DNA from: Tenrec ecaudatus
Taxonomy: Eukaryota > Chordata > Mammalia > Afrosoricida > Tenrecidae
Direction: 5' to 3'
NCBI RefSeq assembly: GCF_050624435.1
Contig: NC_134536.1
Span: 145,779,987-145,843,986, forward strand
DNA length: 64,000 bases
In this document: positions 26,083 to 38,782 of the stretch, in pieces
Numbering within the stretch: position 1 is the first letter of the stretch
Layout: each line of letters opens with the position of its first letter
Notes under the pieces: model-generated
What the model was told of the DNA's origin: nothing
Databases searched by the model: none
What the model saw: the letters and a program-made list of their open reading frames with translations, nothing else
Position numbers and translations under genes: made by a program

Positions 26083-27080
26083 CTAGGTTACCTAGCGGAC
26101 ACTTGGACTATGTAGGTTAACTAGCGTGCACTAGGACTATCTAGGTTACCTAGCGGGCACTTGGATTATGTAGGTTGCCTAGCGGGCACTTGGACTATGT
26201 AGGTTAACTAGCGGGCACTTGGATTATCTAGGTTAACTAACAGGCACTTGAACTATGTATGTTCCAGAGCGGACAATTGGACTATGTAGGTTCCTTAGCG
26301 GGCACTTGGATTATCTAGGTTCCCTAAAGGACACTTGGACTATGTAGGTTAACTAGCGGACAATTGGATGATCTAGGTTAACTAGCGGGTACTTGGACTA
26401 TCTAGGTTAACTAGGGGTTCCTTGGACTACGTAGGTTAACTAGCGGACACTTGCACAATGTAGGTTACCTAGCGGGCACTTGGACTATCTAGGTTAACTA
26501 GCAGGCCCTTGGCTATCTAGGTTACCTAGCAGGCACTTGGACTATGTAAGTTAACTAGCGGGCATTTGCACTCTCTAGGTTACCTAGCGGGCAGTTGGAC
26601 TATGTACCTTCCCTAGCGGGCACTTGGACTATCTATGTTAACTAGCGGGCACTTGGACTATGTAGGTTACCTAGCGGACACCTGCACTATGTAGGTTACC
26701 TAGCGGGCACTTGGACTATCTAGGTTAACTAGCGGGCCCTTGCACTATGTAGGTTAACTAGCGGGCCCATGGATTATGTAGGTTTACTAGGGGGCACTTG
26801 GAGTATCTAGGTTAACTAGCGGGCAATTGCACTATCTAGGTTACCTAGCAGGCACTTTGACTATCTAGGTTAACTAACGGGCACTTGGACTATGTAGGGC
26901 AACTAGCGGGCACTTGAACTGTCTAGGTTACCTAACGGGCACTTGGATTATCTAGGTTAACGAACGGGCACTTGGACTATGTAGTTTACCTAGCCACCTC
27001 TTGGACTATCTAGGTTACCTAACAGGCACTTGGACTATCTAGGTTCCCTAGCGGGCACTTGTACTATCTAGGTTACCTAG

Positions 27081-27450
27081 CGGGCACTTGGACTGTCTAG
27101 GTTACCTAGCGGGCACTTGGACTTCTATGTTAACGAACGGGCACTCGGACTATGTAGGTTGCCCAGCGGGCAATTGGACGATCTAGGATAGGTAACGGGC
27201 CCTTGACTATCTAGGTTACCTAGCGGGAACTTGGACTATGTAGGTTACCTAAGGGCACTTGGACTATGTAGGTTAACTAGCGGACACTTGGACAATCTAG
27301 GTTAACTAGCGGGCACGTGGACTATCTAGGTTAACTAAGGGGCCCTTCGACTATGTAGGTTAACTAGCGGGCACTTGGACTATCTAGGTTGCCTAGGGGG
27401 CACTTGGTCTATGTACATACCCTAGCGGGCTCTTGGACTATCTGGGTTAC
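27081..27450 (+). repeat. Junction stretch between 12,700-bp copies
   Basis: This 370-bp stretch does not match 14,381-14,750, the positions one period upstream. Its first part (ACTTCTATG, then CACTCGGAC, GCCCAGCGGG, GGATAGGTAACGGG) resembles 18,900-19,190. Its last part (GGTCTATGTACAT, TATCTGGGTTACC) resembles the start of the 806-bp subarray near 5,730-5,810 and 12,290-12,370. It then joins at 27,451 to sequence equivalent to the last 806-bp unit. It thus looks like a version of the region in which the subarray has one unit instead of four. Confidence 0.8.
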
Positions 27451-30400
27451 CTAGCGGGCACTTGGACTATCTAGGTTAACTAACGGGTAATAGGACAATC
27501 TAGGTTACCTAGTGGGCACTTGGACTATGTAGGTCAACTAGCGGGCCCTTGGACTATGTAGGTTAACTAGCGGGCCTTTGGACTATGTAGGTTAACTAGC
27601 GGGCACTTGGATTATCTAAGTTACCTAGCGGGCACTTGAAGTATGTAGGTTAACTAGTGGGCCCTTAGACTATCTAGGTTAGCTAATGGTCACTTGGACT
27701 ATGTAGGTTAATTAGCGGGTACGTGGACTATGTAGGTTTCCTAGCGGGCATTTGGACTATATAGATAACCTAGCGGGCACTTGGACTTTGTAGGTTACCT
27801 AGCGGGCACTTGGATGATACAGGTTCCCTAGCCAGCACTAAGACTATTGGTTCCCTAACGGGCACTTGGACTATGTAGGTTCCCTAAAGGGCACTTGGAT
27901 TATATAGGTTTCTATCGGGCACTTGGACTATGTAGGTTAACTAGCGGGCACGTGGACTATCTAGGTTACCTAGCGGGCACTTGGACTATGTAGGTTAACT
28001 AGAAGGCACTTGGACTATCAAGGTTACCTAGCGGGCTGTTGGACTATGTAGGTGACCAGCGGGCACTTGGACTATCTAGGTAAACGAAAGTGCACTTGGG
28101 CTATGTAGGTAACCTAACGGGCACTTGGACTGTCTAGGTTACCTAGCGGGCACTTGGACTATCTAGGTTAACGAACGGGCACTTGGACTATGTAGGTTAA
28201 CTTGCGGACACTTGGACTATCTAGATTAGCTAACGGGCAATTGGACTATCAAGGTTACCTAACGGGCACTTGGACTATGTAGGTTACCTAGCGGGCAATT
28301 GGACTATCTAGCTTACCTAGCAGGCACTTTGACTATCTTGGTTAACTAAGAGGCACTTGAACTATGTAGGTTGCCAAGCGAGCACTTGGATTATGTAGGT
28401 TCCCTAGCGGGCGCTTGGACTATGTAGGTTCCCTAGCGGGTACGTGGACTGTGTATTTTAACTAGCGGGCAATTGGACTGTCTAGGTTACCTAGTGGGCA
28501 CTTGGACTATGTAGTTTACCTAGCAGGCACTTGGACTATGTAGGTTAACTAGCGGGCACTTGGACTATCTAGGTTACCTAGCGGGCACTTGGAATATGTA
28601 CGTTCCCTAGCGGGCACTTGGGCTATCTACGTTACCTAGCGGGCACTTGGACTATGTAGGTTAACGAACGGGCACTTGGACTATGTAGGTAACCTAGTGG
28701 TCACTTGGACTGTCTAGGTTACCTAGCGGACACTTGAACTATGTAGGTTAAATAGCGGGCACTTGGACTCTCTAGGTTAACTAGCGGGCACTTGGACTAT
28801 GTAGGTTCCCTAGCGGGCATTTGGACTATATAGGTTACCTAGCGGGCACTTGGATTATGTAGGTTGCCTAGCGGGCACTTGGACTATGTAGGTTAACTAG
28901 CAGGCACTTGGATTATCTAGGTTAACTAACAGGCACTTGAACTATGTATGTTCCAGAGCGGACAATTGGACTATGTAGGTTCCTTAGCGGGCACTTGGAT
29001 TATCTAGGTTCCCTAAAGGACACTTGGACTATGTAGGTTAACTAGCGGACAATTGGATGATCTAGGTTAACTAGCGGGTACTTGGACTATCTAGGTTAAC
29101 TAGGGGTTCCTTGGACTACGTAAGTTAACTAGCGGACACTCGCACTATGTAGGTTACCTAGCGGGCACTTGGACTATCTAGGTTAACTAACAGGCCCTTG
29201 GACTATCTAGGTTACCTATGAGGCACTTGGACTATGTAGGTTAACTAGCGGGCATTTGCACTCTCTAGGTTACCCAGCGGGCACTTGGACTATGTACCTT
29301 CCCTAGCGGGCACTTGGACAATCTATGTTAACTAGCGGGCACTTGGACTATGTAGGTTACCTAGCGGACACCTGCACTATGTAGGTTACCTAGCGGGCAA
29401 TTGGACTATGTAGGTTAACTAGCGGACACGTGCACGATCTAGGTTAACTAGCGGGCCCTTGGACTATCTAGGTTTACTAGCGGGCACTTGGACTATCTAA
29501 GTTAACTAACGGGCACTTGGACTATCTAGGTTAACGAACGGGCACTTGGTATGTGCAGGTAACCTAGCGGGCACTTGGACTGTCTAGGTTACCTAGCGGG
29601 CACTTGGATTATCTAGGTTACCTAGCGGGCACTTGGACTATGTAGGTCAACTAGCGGGCCCTTGGATTATCTAGGTTAGCTAATTGGCATTGGACTATGT
29701 AGGTTAACTAGCGGACATTTGGAGTATGTAGGTTACCTAACGGGCACTTGGACTATGCAGGTAACCTAGCGGGCACTTGGACTGTCTAGGTTACCTAGCG
29801 GGCACTTGGACTTCTATGTTAACCAACGGGCACTCGGACTATGTAGGTTGCCCAGCGGGCAATTGGACTATCTAGTTACCTAGCAGGCACTTTGACTATC
29901 TAGGTTAACTAACGGGCACTTGGACTATGTAGGGTAACTAGCGGGCACTTGGACTGTCTAGGTTACCTAACGGGCACTTGGATTATCTAGGTTAACGAAC
30001 GGGCACTTGGACTATGTAGGTTACCCAGCCACCACTTGGACTATCTAGGTTAGCTAAAAGGCAATTGGACTATCTAGGTCCCCTAGCGGGCACTTGTAGT
30101 ATCTAGGTTACCTAGCTGGAACTTGGACTATGTAGGTCAACTAGCGGGCCCTTGGACTATCTTGGTTAGCTAACGGGCACTTGGACTATGTATGTTCCAC
30201 AGCGGGAAATTGGATTATGTAGGTTGCCTAGCGGACATTTAGACTATGTAGGTTTCCTTGCGGGCATTTGGACTATGTAGGTTACCTAGCGGGCACTTGG
30301 ACTATGTAGGTTCCCTAACGGGCACTTGGACTATGTAGGTTCCCTAGCGGTCACGTGGACTATGTAGGCTCCCTAGAAGGCACTTGGACTATGTAGGTTA

Positions 30401-33400
30401 ACTAGCGGACACTTGGACTATGTAGGTTACCCAATGGGCACTTGGACTATCTAGGTTAACGAACGGACACTTGGACTATGTAGGTTAGCTATCAGGCACT
30501 TGGACTATCTAGGTTACCTAGCGGACACTTGGACTATCTACGTTAACTAGCAGGCCCTTGGACTATCTAGGTTTACTTGCGGGCACTTGGACTATCTAGG
30601 TTAACTAACGGGCACTTGGACTATCTAGGTTAACGAACGGGCACTTGGTATGTGCAGGTAACCTAGCGGGTACTTGGACTGTCTAGGTTACCTAGCGGGC
30701 ACTTGGACTTCTAGGTTAACGACGGGCACTTGGACTATGTAGGTTGCTTAGCGGGCACATGGACTATCTAGGCTAGTTAACGGGCACTTTGAATATCTAG
30801 GTTACCTAGCGGGAACTTGGACAATGTAAGTTACCTAGCGGGCACTTTGAATATCTAGGTTACATAGCGGGCACTTGGACTATGTAGGTTAACTAGCGAG
30901 CACTTGGATTCTAGGTTACCGAGCGGGGTCTTTGACTATGTAGGTTTCCTAGCGGGTCCTTGGACTATCTAGGTTAACGAACGGGCACTTGGACAATGTA
31001 GGTAACCGAGCGGGCACTTGGACAGTCTAGGTTACCTAGCGTGCACTTGGACTATCTAGGTTAACGAACAGGCACTTGGACTATATAGGTTACCTAGCGG
31101 GCACTTGGACTATGTAGGATCCCTATCGGACATTTGGACTACTTAGGCCACCTAGCGGGCACTTGGACTATCTAGGTCAACTAGCGGGCCCTTGTACTAT
31201 GTAGGTTAACTAGCGAGCACTTGGACTATCTAGGTTAACTAGCGGACCTTGGACTACGTAGGTTAACTAGCGGGGCCCTTGGAGTATCTAGGTTAGCTAA
31301 CGGGCACTTGGACTAAGTACGTCCCCTCGTGGGCACTTGGACACTCTAGGTTAACTAACGGGCACTAGGACTCTCTAGGTTAACGAGCGGGCACTTGGAC
31401 TATCTAAGTTACCTAGCTGGCACTTGGACTATGAAGGTTCCCTAGCGGGCACTTGGATTATCTAGGTTACCTAGCGGGCACTTGGACTATGTAGGTCAAC
31501 TAGCGGGCCCTTGGACTACCTAGGATAGCTAACTGGCAATTGGACTATGTAGGTTAACTAGCGGGCACTTGGGCTATGCAGGTAACCTAGCGGGCCCTTG
31601 GACTGTCTAGGTTACCTAGCGGGCACTTGGACTTCTATGTTAACGAACGGGCACTCGGACTATGTAGGTTGCCCAGCGGGCAATTGGACGATCTAAGATA
31701 GGTATCGGGCCCTTGACTATCTAGGTTACCTAGCGGGAACTTGGACTATGTAGGTTACCTAAGGGCACTTGGACTATGTAGGTTAACTAGCGGACACGTG
31801 GACAATCTAGGTTAACTAGCGGGCACGTGGACTATCTAGGTTAACTAAGGGGCCCTTCGACTATGTAGGTTAACTAGCGGGCACTTGGATTATCTAAGTT
31901 ACCTAGCGGGCACTTGAACTATGTAGGTTAACTAGTGGGCCCTTAGACTATCTAGGTTAGCTAATGGTCACTTGGACTATGTAGGTTAATTAGCGGGTAC
32001 GTGGACTATGTAGGTTCCCTAGCGGGCATTTGGACTATATAGATAACCTAGCGGGCACTTGGAGTATGTAGGTTATCTAGCGGGCACTTGGACTATCTAG
32101 GTTACCTAGCAGGCACTTTGACTATCTAGGTTAACTAACGGGCACTTGGACTATGTAGGGTAACTAGCGGGCACTTGGACTGTCCAGGTTACCTAACGGG
32201 CACTTGGATTATCTAGGTTAAGGAACGGCACTTGGACTATGTAGGTTACCTAGCCACCACTTGGACTATCTAGGTTCCCTGCGGGCACTTGTACTATCTA
32301 GGTTACCTAGCTGGCACTTGGACTATGTAGGTCAACTAGCGGGCCCTTGGACTATCTAGGTTAGCTAACGGGCACTTGGACTATGTATGTTCCAGAGCGG
32401 GCACTTGGATTATGTAGGTTGCCTAGCGGACATTTAGACTATGTAGGTTTCCTTGCGGGCATTTGGACTATGTAGGTTACCTAGCGGGCACTTGGACTAT
32501 GTAGGTTCCCTAAAGGGCACTTTGAGTATGTAGGTTCCCTCGCGGTCACGTGGACTATGTAGGCTCCCTAGAAGGCACTTGGACTATGTAGGTTAACTAG
32601 CGGGCACTTGGACTATGTAGGTTACCCAATGGGCACTTGGACTATCTAGGTTAACGAACGGACACTTGGACTATGTAGGTTAGCTATCAGGCACTTGGAC
32701 TATCTAGGTTACCTAGCGCACATGTGGACGATTTAGGTTAACTAGCGGGCACTTGGACTCTCTAGGTTAAATAGCAGGCCCTTGGACTATCTAGGTTTAC
32801 TAGAGGGCACTTGGACTATCTAGGTTAACTAACGGGCACTTGGACTATGTAGTTTCCCTAGCGGGCATTTGGATTATTTAGGTTACCTAGTGGGCACTTG
32901 GACTATGTAGGTTATCTAGCTGGCACTTGGACTATGTAGGTCAACTAGCGGGCCCTTGGACTATCTAGGTTAGCTAACGGGCACTTGGACTATGTATGTT
33001 CCAGAGTGGGCACTTGTATTATGTAGGTTGGGTAGCGGACATTTAGACTATGTAGGTTTCCTTGCGGGCATTTGGACTATGTAGGTTACCTAGCGGGCAC
33101 TTGGACTATGTAGGTTACCTAGCGGGCACTTGGACTATGTAGGTTCCCTAAAGGGCACTTTGAGTATATAGGTTCCCTAGCGGTCACGTGGACTATGTAG
33201 GCTCCCTAGAAGGCACTTGGACTATGTAGGTTAAAAAGCGGGCACTTGGGCTATGCAGGTAACCTAGCGGGCGCTTGGACTGTCTAGGTTACCTAGCGGG
33301 CACTTGGACTTCTATGTTAACGAACGGGCACTCGGACTATGTAGGTTGCCCAGCGGGCAATTGGACAATCTAGGATAGGTAACGGGCCCTTGAGTATCTA

Positions 33401-34194
33401 GGTTACCTAGCGGGAACTTGGACTATGTAGGTTACCTAAGGGCACTTGGACTATGTAGGTTAACTAGCGGACACTTGGACAATCTAAGTTAACTAGCGGG
33501 CACGTGGACTATCTTGGTTAACTAAGGGGCCCTTCGACTATGTAGGTTAACTAGCGGGCACTTGGATTATCTAAGTTACCTAGCGGGCACTTGAACTATG
33601 TAGGTTAACTAGTGGGCCCTTAGACTATCTAGATTAGCTAATGGTCACTTGGACTATGTAGGTTAATTAGCGGGTACGTGGACTATGTAGTTTCCCTAGC
33701 GGACATTTGGACTATTTAGGTTACCTAGCGGGCACTTGGACTATGTAGGTTATCTAGCGGGCACTTGGACTATCTAGGTTACCTAGCAGGCACTTTGACT
33801 ATCTAGGTTAACTAACGGGCACTTGGACTATGTAGGGTAACTAGCGGGCACTTGGACTGTCTAGGTTACCTAACGGGCACTTGGATTATCTAGGTTAACG
33901 AACGGGCACTTGGACTATGTAGGTTACTCAGCCACCACTTGGACTATCTAGGTTAGCTAAAAGGCACTTGGACTATCTAGGTTCCCTAGCGGGCACTTGT
34001 ACTATCTAGGTTACCTAGCTGGCACTTGGACTATGTAGGTCAACTAGCGGGCCCTTCGACTATCTAGGTTAGCTAACGGGCACTTGGACTATGTATGTTC
34101 CAGAGTGGGCACTTGTTTTATGTAGGTTGCCTAGCGGACATTTAGACTATGTAGGTTTCCTTGCGGGTATTTGGACTATGTAGGTTACCTAGCG

Positions 34195-35934
34195 GGCACT
34201 TGGACTATGTAGGTTCCCTAGCGGTCACGTGGACTATGTAGGCTCCCTAGAAGGCACTCGGACTATGTAGTTTAACTAGCGGGCACTTGGACTAACCAGG
34301 TTACCAGGCGGGCACTTTGACTATGTAGGTTACTCAATGGGCACTTGGACTATCTAGGTTAACGAACGGACACTTGGACTATGTAGGTTAGGTATCAGGC
34401 ACTTGAACTATCTAGGTTACCTAGCAGGCACTTGGACTATGTAGGTTACCTAGCGGACACTTGGACGATTTAGGTTAAGTAGCGGGCACTTGGACTATCT
34501 AAGTTAACTAGCAGGCCCTTGGACTATCTATCTTTACTAGCGGGCACTTGGACTATCTAGGTTAACTAGCGGGCACTTGGACTATGTAGGTTAACTAGCG
34601 GGCACTTGAACTCTCTAGGTTACCTAGCGGACACTTGGACTATGTACCTTCCCTAGCGGGCACTTGGACTATCTAGGTTACCTAGCAGGCACTTGGATTA
34701 TGAAGTATCCCTAGCGGGCAATTGGACTATCTAGGTTACCTAGCTGGCACTTGGACTATGTAGGTTAACTAGCGGACACTTGCACGATCTAGGTTAACTA
34801 GCGGGCCCTTGCACTATGTAAGTTAACTAGCGGGCCCATGGATTATGTAGGTTTACTAGAGGGCACTTGGAACATCTAGGTTAACTAGCGGGCACTTGGA
34901 CTATGTAGTTTCCCTAGCGGGCATTTGGACTATTTAGGTTGCCTAGCGGGCACTTGGACTATGTAGGTTACCTAGCGGGCACTTTGACTATCTAGGTTAA
35001 CTAACGGGCACTTGGACTATGTAGGGTAACTAGCGGGCACTTGGACTGTCCAGGTTACCTAATGGGCACTTGGATTATCTAGGTTAAGGAACGGGCACTT
35101 GGACTATGTAGGTTACCTAGCCACCACTTGGACTATCTAGGTTCCCTAGCGGGCACTTGTACTATCTAGGTTACCTAGCTGGCACTTGGACTATGTAGGT
35201 CAACTAGTGGGCCCTTGGACTATCTAGGGTAGCTAACGGGCACTTGGACTATGTATGTTCCAGAGCGGGCACTTGGATTATGTAGGTTGCCTAGCGGACA
35301 TTTAGACTATGTAGGTTTCCTTGCGGGCATTTGGACTATGTAGGTTACCTAGCGGGCACTTGGACTATGTAGGTTCCCTAAAGGGCACTTTGAGTATGTA
35401 GGTTCCCTCGCGGTCACGTGGACTATGTAGGCTCCCTAGAAGGCACTTGGACTATGTAGGTTAACTAGCGGGCACTTGGACTATGTAGGTTACCCAATGG
35501 GCACTTGGACTATCTAGGTTAACGAACGGACACTTGGACTATGTAGGTTAGCTATCAGGCACTTGGACTATCTAGGTTACCTAGCGCACACGTGGACGAT
35601 TTAGGTTAACTAGCGGGCACTTGGACTATCTAGGTTAACTAGCAGGACCTTGGACTATCTAGGTTTACTAGCAGCCACTTGGACTATGTAGGTTAACTAA
35701 CGGGCACTTGGACTATGTAGTTTCCCTAGCGGGCATTTGGATTATTTAGGTTACCTAGTGGGCACTTGGACTATGTAGGTTATCTAGCTGGCACTTGGAC
35801 TATGTAGGTCAACTAGCGGGCCCTTGGACTATCTAGGTTAGCTAACGGGCACTTGGACTATGTATGTTCCAGAGTGGGCACTTGTATTATGTAGGTTGGG
35901 TAGCGGACATTTAGACTATGTAGGTTTCCTTGCG
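34195..35934 (+). repeat. 1,740-bp unit in 12,700-bp copy B, first copy
   Basis: Equivalent of 21,495-23,234 shifted by 12,700 bp, with ACTAACCAGG at 34,291. Differences from its partner include 34,318 T, 34,531 T, 34,598 G, 35,063 T and 35,478 G. Confidence 0.82.
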
Positions 35935-37202
35935 GGCATTTGGACTATGTAGGTTCCCTAGCGGTCACGTGGACTATGTAGGCTCCCTAGAAGGCACTTG
36001 GACTATGTAGGTTAACTAGCGGGCACTTGGACTAACCAGGTTACCAGGCGGGCACTTGGACTATGTAGGTTACTCAATGGGCACTTGGACTATCTAGGTT
36101 AACGAACGGACACTTGGACTATGTAGGTTAGGTATCAGGCACTTGAACTATCTAGGTTACCTAGCAGGCACTTGGACTATGTAGGTTACCTAGCGGACAC
36201 TTGGACGATTTAGGTTAACTAGCGGGCACTTGGACTATCTAGGTTAACTAGCAGGCCCTTGGACTATCTAGCTTTACTAGCGGGCACTTGGACTATCAAG
36301 GTTAACTAGCGGGCACTTGGACTATATAGGTTAACTAGCGGGCACTTGAACTCTCTAGGTTACCTAGCGGACACTTGGACTATGTACCTTCCCTAGCGGG
36401 CACTTGGACTATCTAGGTTACCTAGCAGGCACTTGGATTATGAAGGATCCCTAGCGTGCAATTGGACTATCTAGGTTACCTAGCTGGCACTTGGACTATG
36501 TAGGTTAACTAGCGGACACTTGCATGATCTAGGTTAACTAGCGGGCCCTTGCACTATGTAGGTTAACTAGCGGGCCCATGGATTATGTAGGTTTACTAGG
36601 GGGCACTTGGAACATCTAGGTTAACTTGCGGGCACTTGGACTATGTAGTTTCCCTAGCGGGCATTTGGACTATTTAGGTTGCCTAGCGGGCACTTGGACT
36701 ATGTAGGTTACCTAGCAGGCACTTTAACTATCTAGGTTAACTAACGGGCACTTGGACTATGTAGGGTAACTAGCGGGCACTTGGACTGTCTATGTTACCT
36801 AACGGGCACTTGGATTATCTAGGTTAACGAACGGGCACTTGGACTATGTAGGTTACCTAGCCACCACTTGGACTATCTAGGTTCCCTAGCGGGCACTTGT
36901 ACTATCTAGGTTACCTAGCTGGCACTTGGACTATGTAGGTCAACTAGCGGGCCCTTGGACTATCTAGGTTAGCTAACGGGCACTTGGACTATGTATGTTC
37001 CAGAGCGGGCACTTGGATTATATAGGTTGCCTAGCGGACATTTAGACTATGTAGGTTTCCTTGCGGGCATTTGGACTATGTAGGTTACCTAGCGGGCACT
37101 TGGACTATGTAGGTTCCCTAACGGGCACTTTGAGTATGTAGGTTCCCTAGCGGTCACGTGGACTATGTAGGCTCCCTAGAAGGCACTTGGACTATGTAGG
37201 TT
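35935..37202 (+). repeat. 1,740-bp unit in 12,700-bp copy B, truncated second copy
   Basis: Equivalent of 23,235-24,502 shifted by 12,700 bp, with ACTAACCAGG at 36,031. It ends in the same way at GGTTAAAAAGCGGG near 37,200. It differs from its partner at 36,463 and 36,481. Confidence 0.8.
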
Positions 37203-38550
37203 AAAAAGCGGGCACTTGGGCTATGCAGGTAACCTAGCGGGCCCTTGGACTGTCTAGGTTACCTAGCGGGCACTTGGACTTCTATGTTAACGAACGGGCA
37301 CTCGGACTATGTAGGTTGCCCAGCGGGCAATTGGACAATCTACGATAGGTAACGGGCCCTTGACTATCTAGGTTACCTAGCGGGAACTTGGACTATGTAG
37401 GTTACCTAAGGGCACTTGGACTATGTAGGTTAACTAGCGGACACTTGGACAATCTAAGTTAACTAGCGGGCACGTGGACTATCTTGGTTAACTAAGGGGC
37501 CCTTCGACTATGTAGGTTAACTAGCGGGCACTTGGATTATCTAAGTTACCTAGCGGGCACTTGAACTATGTAGGTTAACTAGTGGGCCCTTAGACTATCT
37601 AGATTAGCTAATGGTCACTTGGACTATGTAGGTTAATTAGCGGGTACGTGGACTATGTAGTTTCCCTAGCGGGCATTTGGACTATATAGATAACCTAGCA
37701 GGCACTTGGACTTTGTAGGTTACCTAGCGGCACTTGGACTATCTAGGTTACCTAGCGTGCACTTGGATGATACAGGTTCCCTAGCCAGCACTAAGACTAT
37801 TGGTTCCCTAACGGGCACTTGGTCTATGTAGGTTCCCTAAAGGGCACTTGGACTATATAGGTTTCTATCGGGCACTTGGACTATGTAGGTTAACTAGCGG
37901 GCACATGGACTATCTAGGTTACCTAGCGGGCACTGAGACTATCTAGGTTACCTAGCGGGCACTTCGATTATGTAGGTTAACTAGAAGGCTCTTGGACTAT
38001 GTAGGTTACCAGCGGGCACTTGGACTATCTAGGTAAACGAAAGTGCACTTGGGCTATGTAGGTAACCTAACGGGCACTTGGACTGTCTAGGTTACCTAGC
38101 GGGCACTTGGACTATCTAGGTTAACGAACGGGCACTTGGACTATGTAGGTTAACTAGCGGACACTTAGACTATCTAGATTAGCTAACGGGCAAATGGACT
38201 ATCAAGGTTACCTAACGGGCACTTGGACTATGTATGTTACCTAGCGGGCAATTGGACTATCTAGGTTACCTAGCAGGCACTTTGACTATCTTGGTTAACT
38301 AAGGGGCACTTGAACTCTGTAGGTTGCCAAGCGAGCACTTGGACTATGTAGGTTCCCTAGCGGGCGCTTGGATTGTGTAGGTTCCCTAGCGGGTACTTGG
38401 ACTGTCTAGGTTAACTAGCGGGCAATTGGACTGTCTAGGTTACCTAGTGGGCACTTGGACTATGTAGTTTACCTAGCAGGCACTTGGACTATGTAGGTTA
38501 ACTAGCGGGCACTGGGACTATCTAGGTTACCTAGCGGGCACTTGGACTAT

Positions 38551-38782
38551 GTACGTTCCTTAGCGGGCACTTGGGCTATCTACGTTACCTAGCGGGCACT
38601 TGGACTATGTAGGTTAACTAGCGGGCACTTGGACTATCTAGGTTACCTAGTGGGCACTTGGACTATGTACGTTCCTTAGCGGGCACTTGGGCTATCTACG
38701 TTACCTAGCGGGCACTTGGACTATGTAGGTTAACGAACGGGCACTTGGACTATGTAGGTAACCTAGTGGTCACTTGGACTGT
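38551..38782 (+). repeat. 116-bp doublet, copy in 12,700-bp copy B
   Basis: The same doublet 12,700 bp downstream: 38,551-38,666 and 38,667-38,782. I saw no difference in the order of markers. Confidence 0.85.

Larger units (their letters stand above)
14751..27080 (+). repeat. 12,700-bp period, copy A
   Basis: First copy of the largest duplication, matching 27,451-39,780 at a constant offset of 12,700 (438 monomers minus 2 bases). Anchors are GGAATATGTA 15,891/28,591, ATCTAAGATA 18,991/31,691, ACTAACCAGG 21,591/34,291 and 23,331/36,031. About a dozen substitutions were noticed, including 14,788 C/T, 14,921 G/T, 21,618 G/T, 21,831 G/T, 21,898 A/G, 22,363 C/T, 22,778 A/G, 23,763 A/T and 23,781 A/T, so identity is near 99.9%. 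Its first 1.06 kb overlaps the end of the second 6,558-bp unit. It ends at 27,080, where the partner at 39,781 continues CTGGCAC but this copy continues CGGGCAC. Confidence 0.92.
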
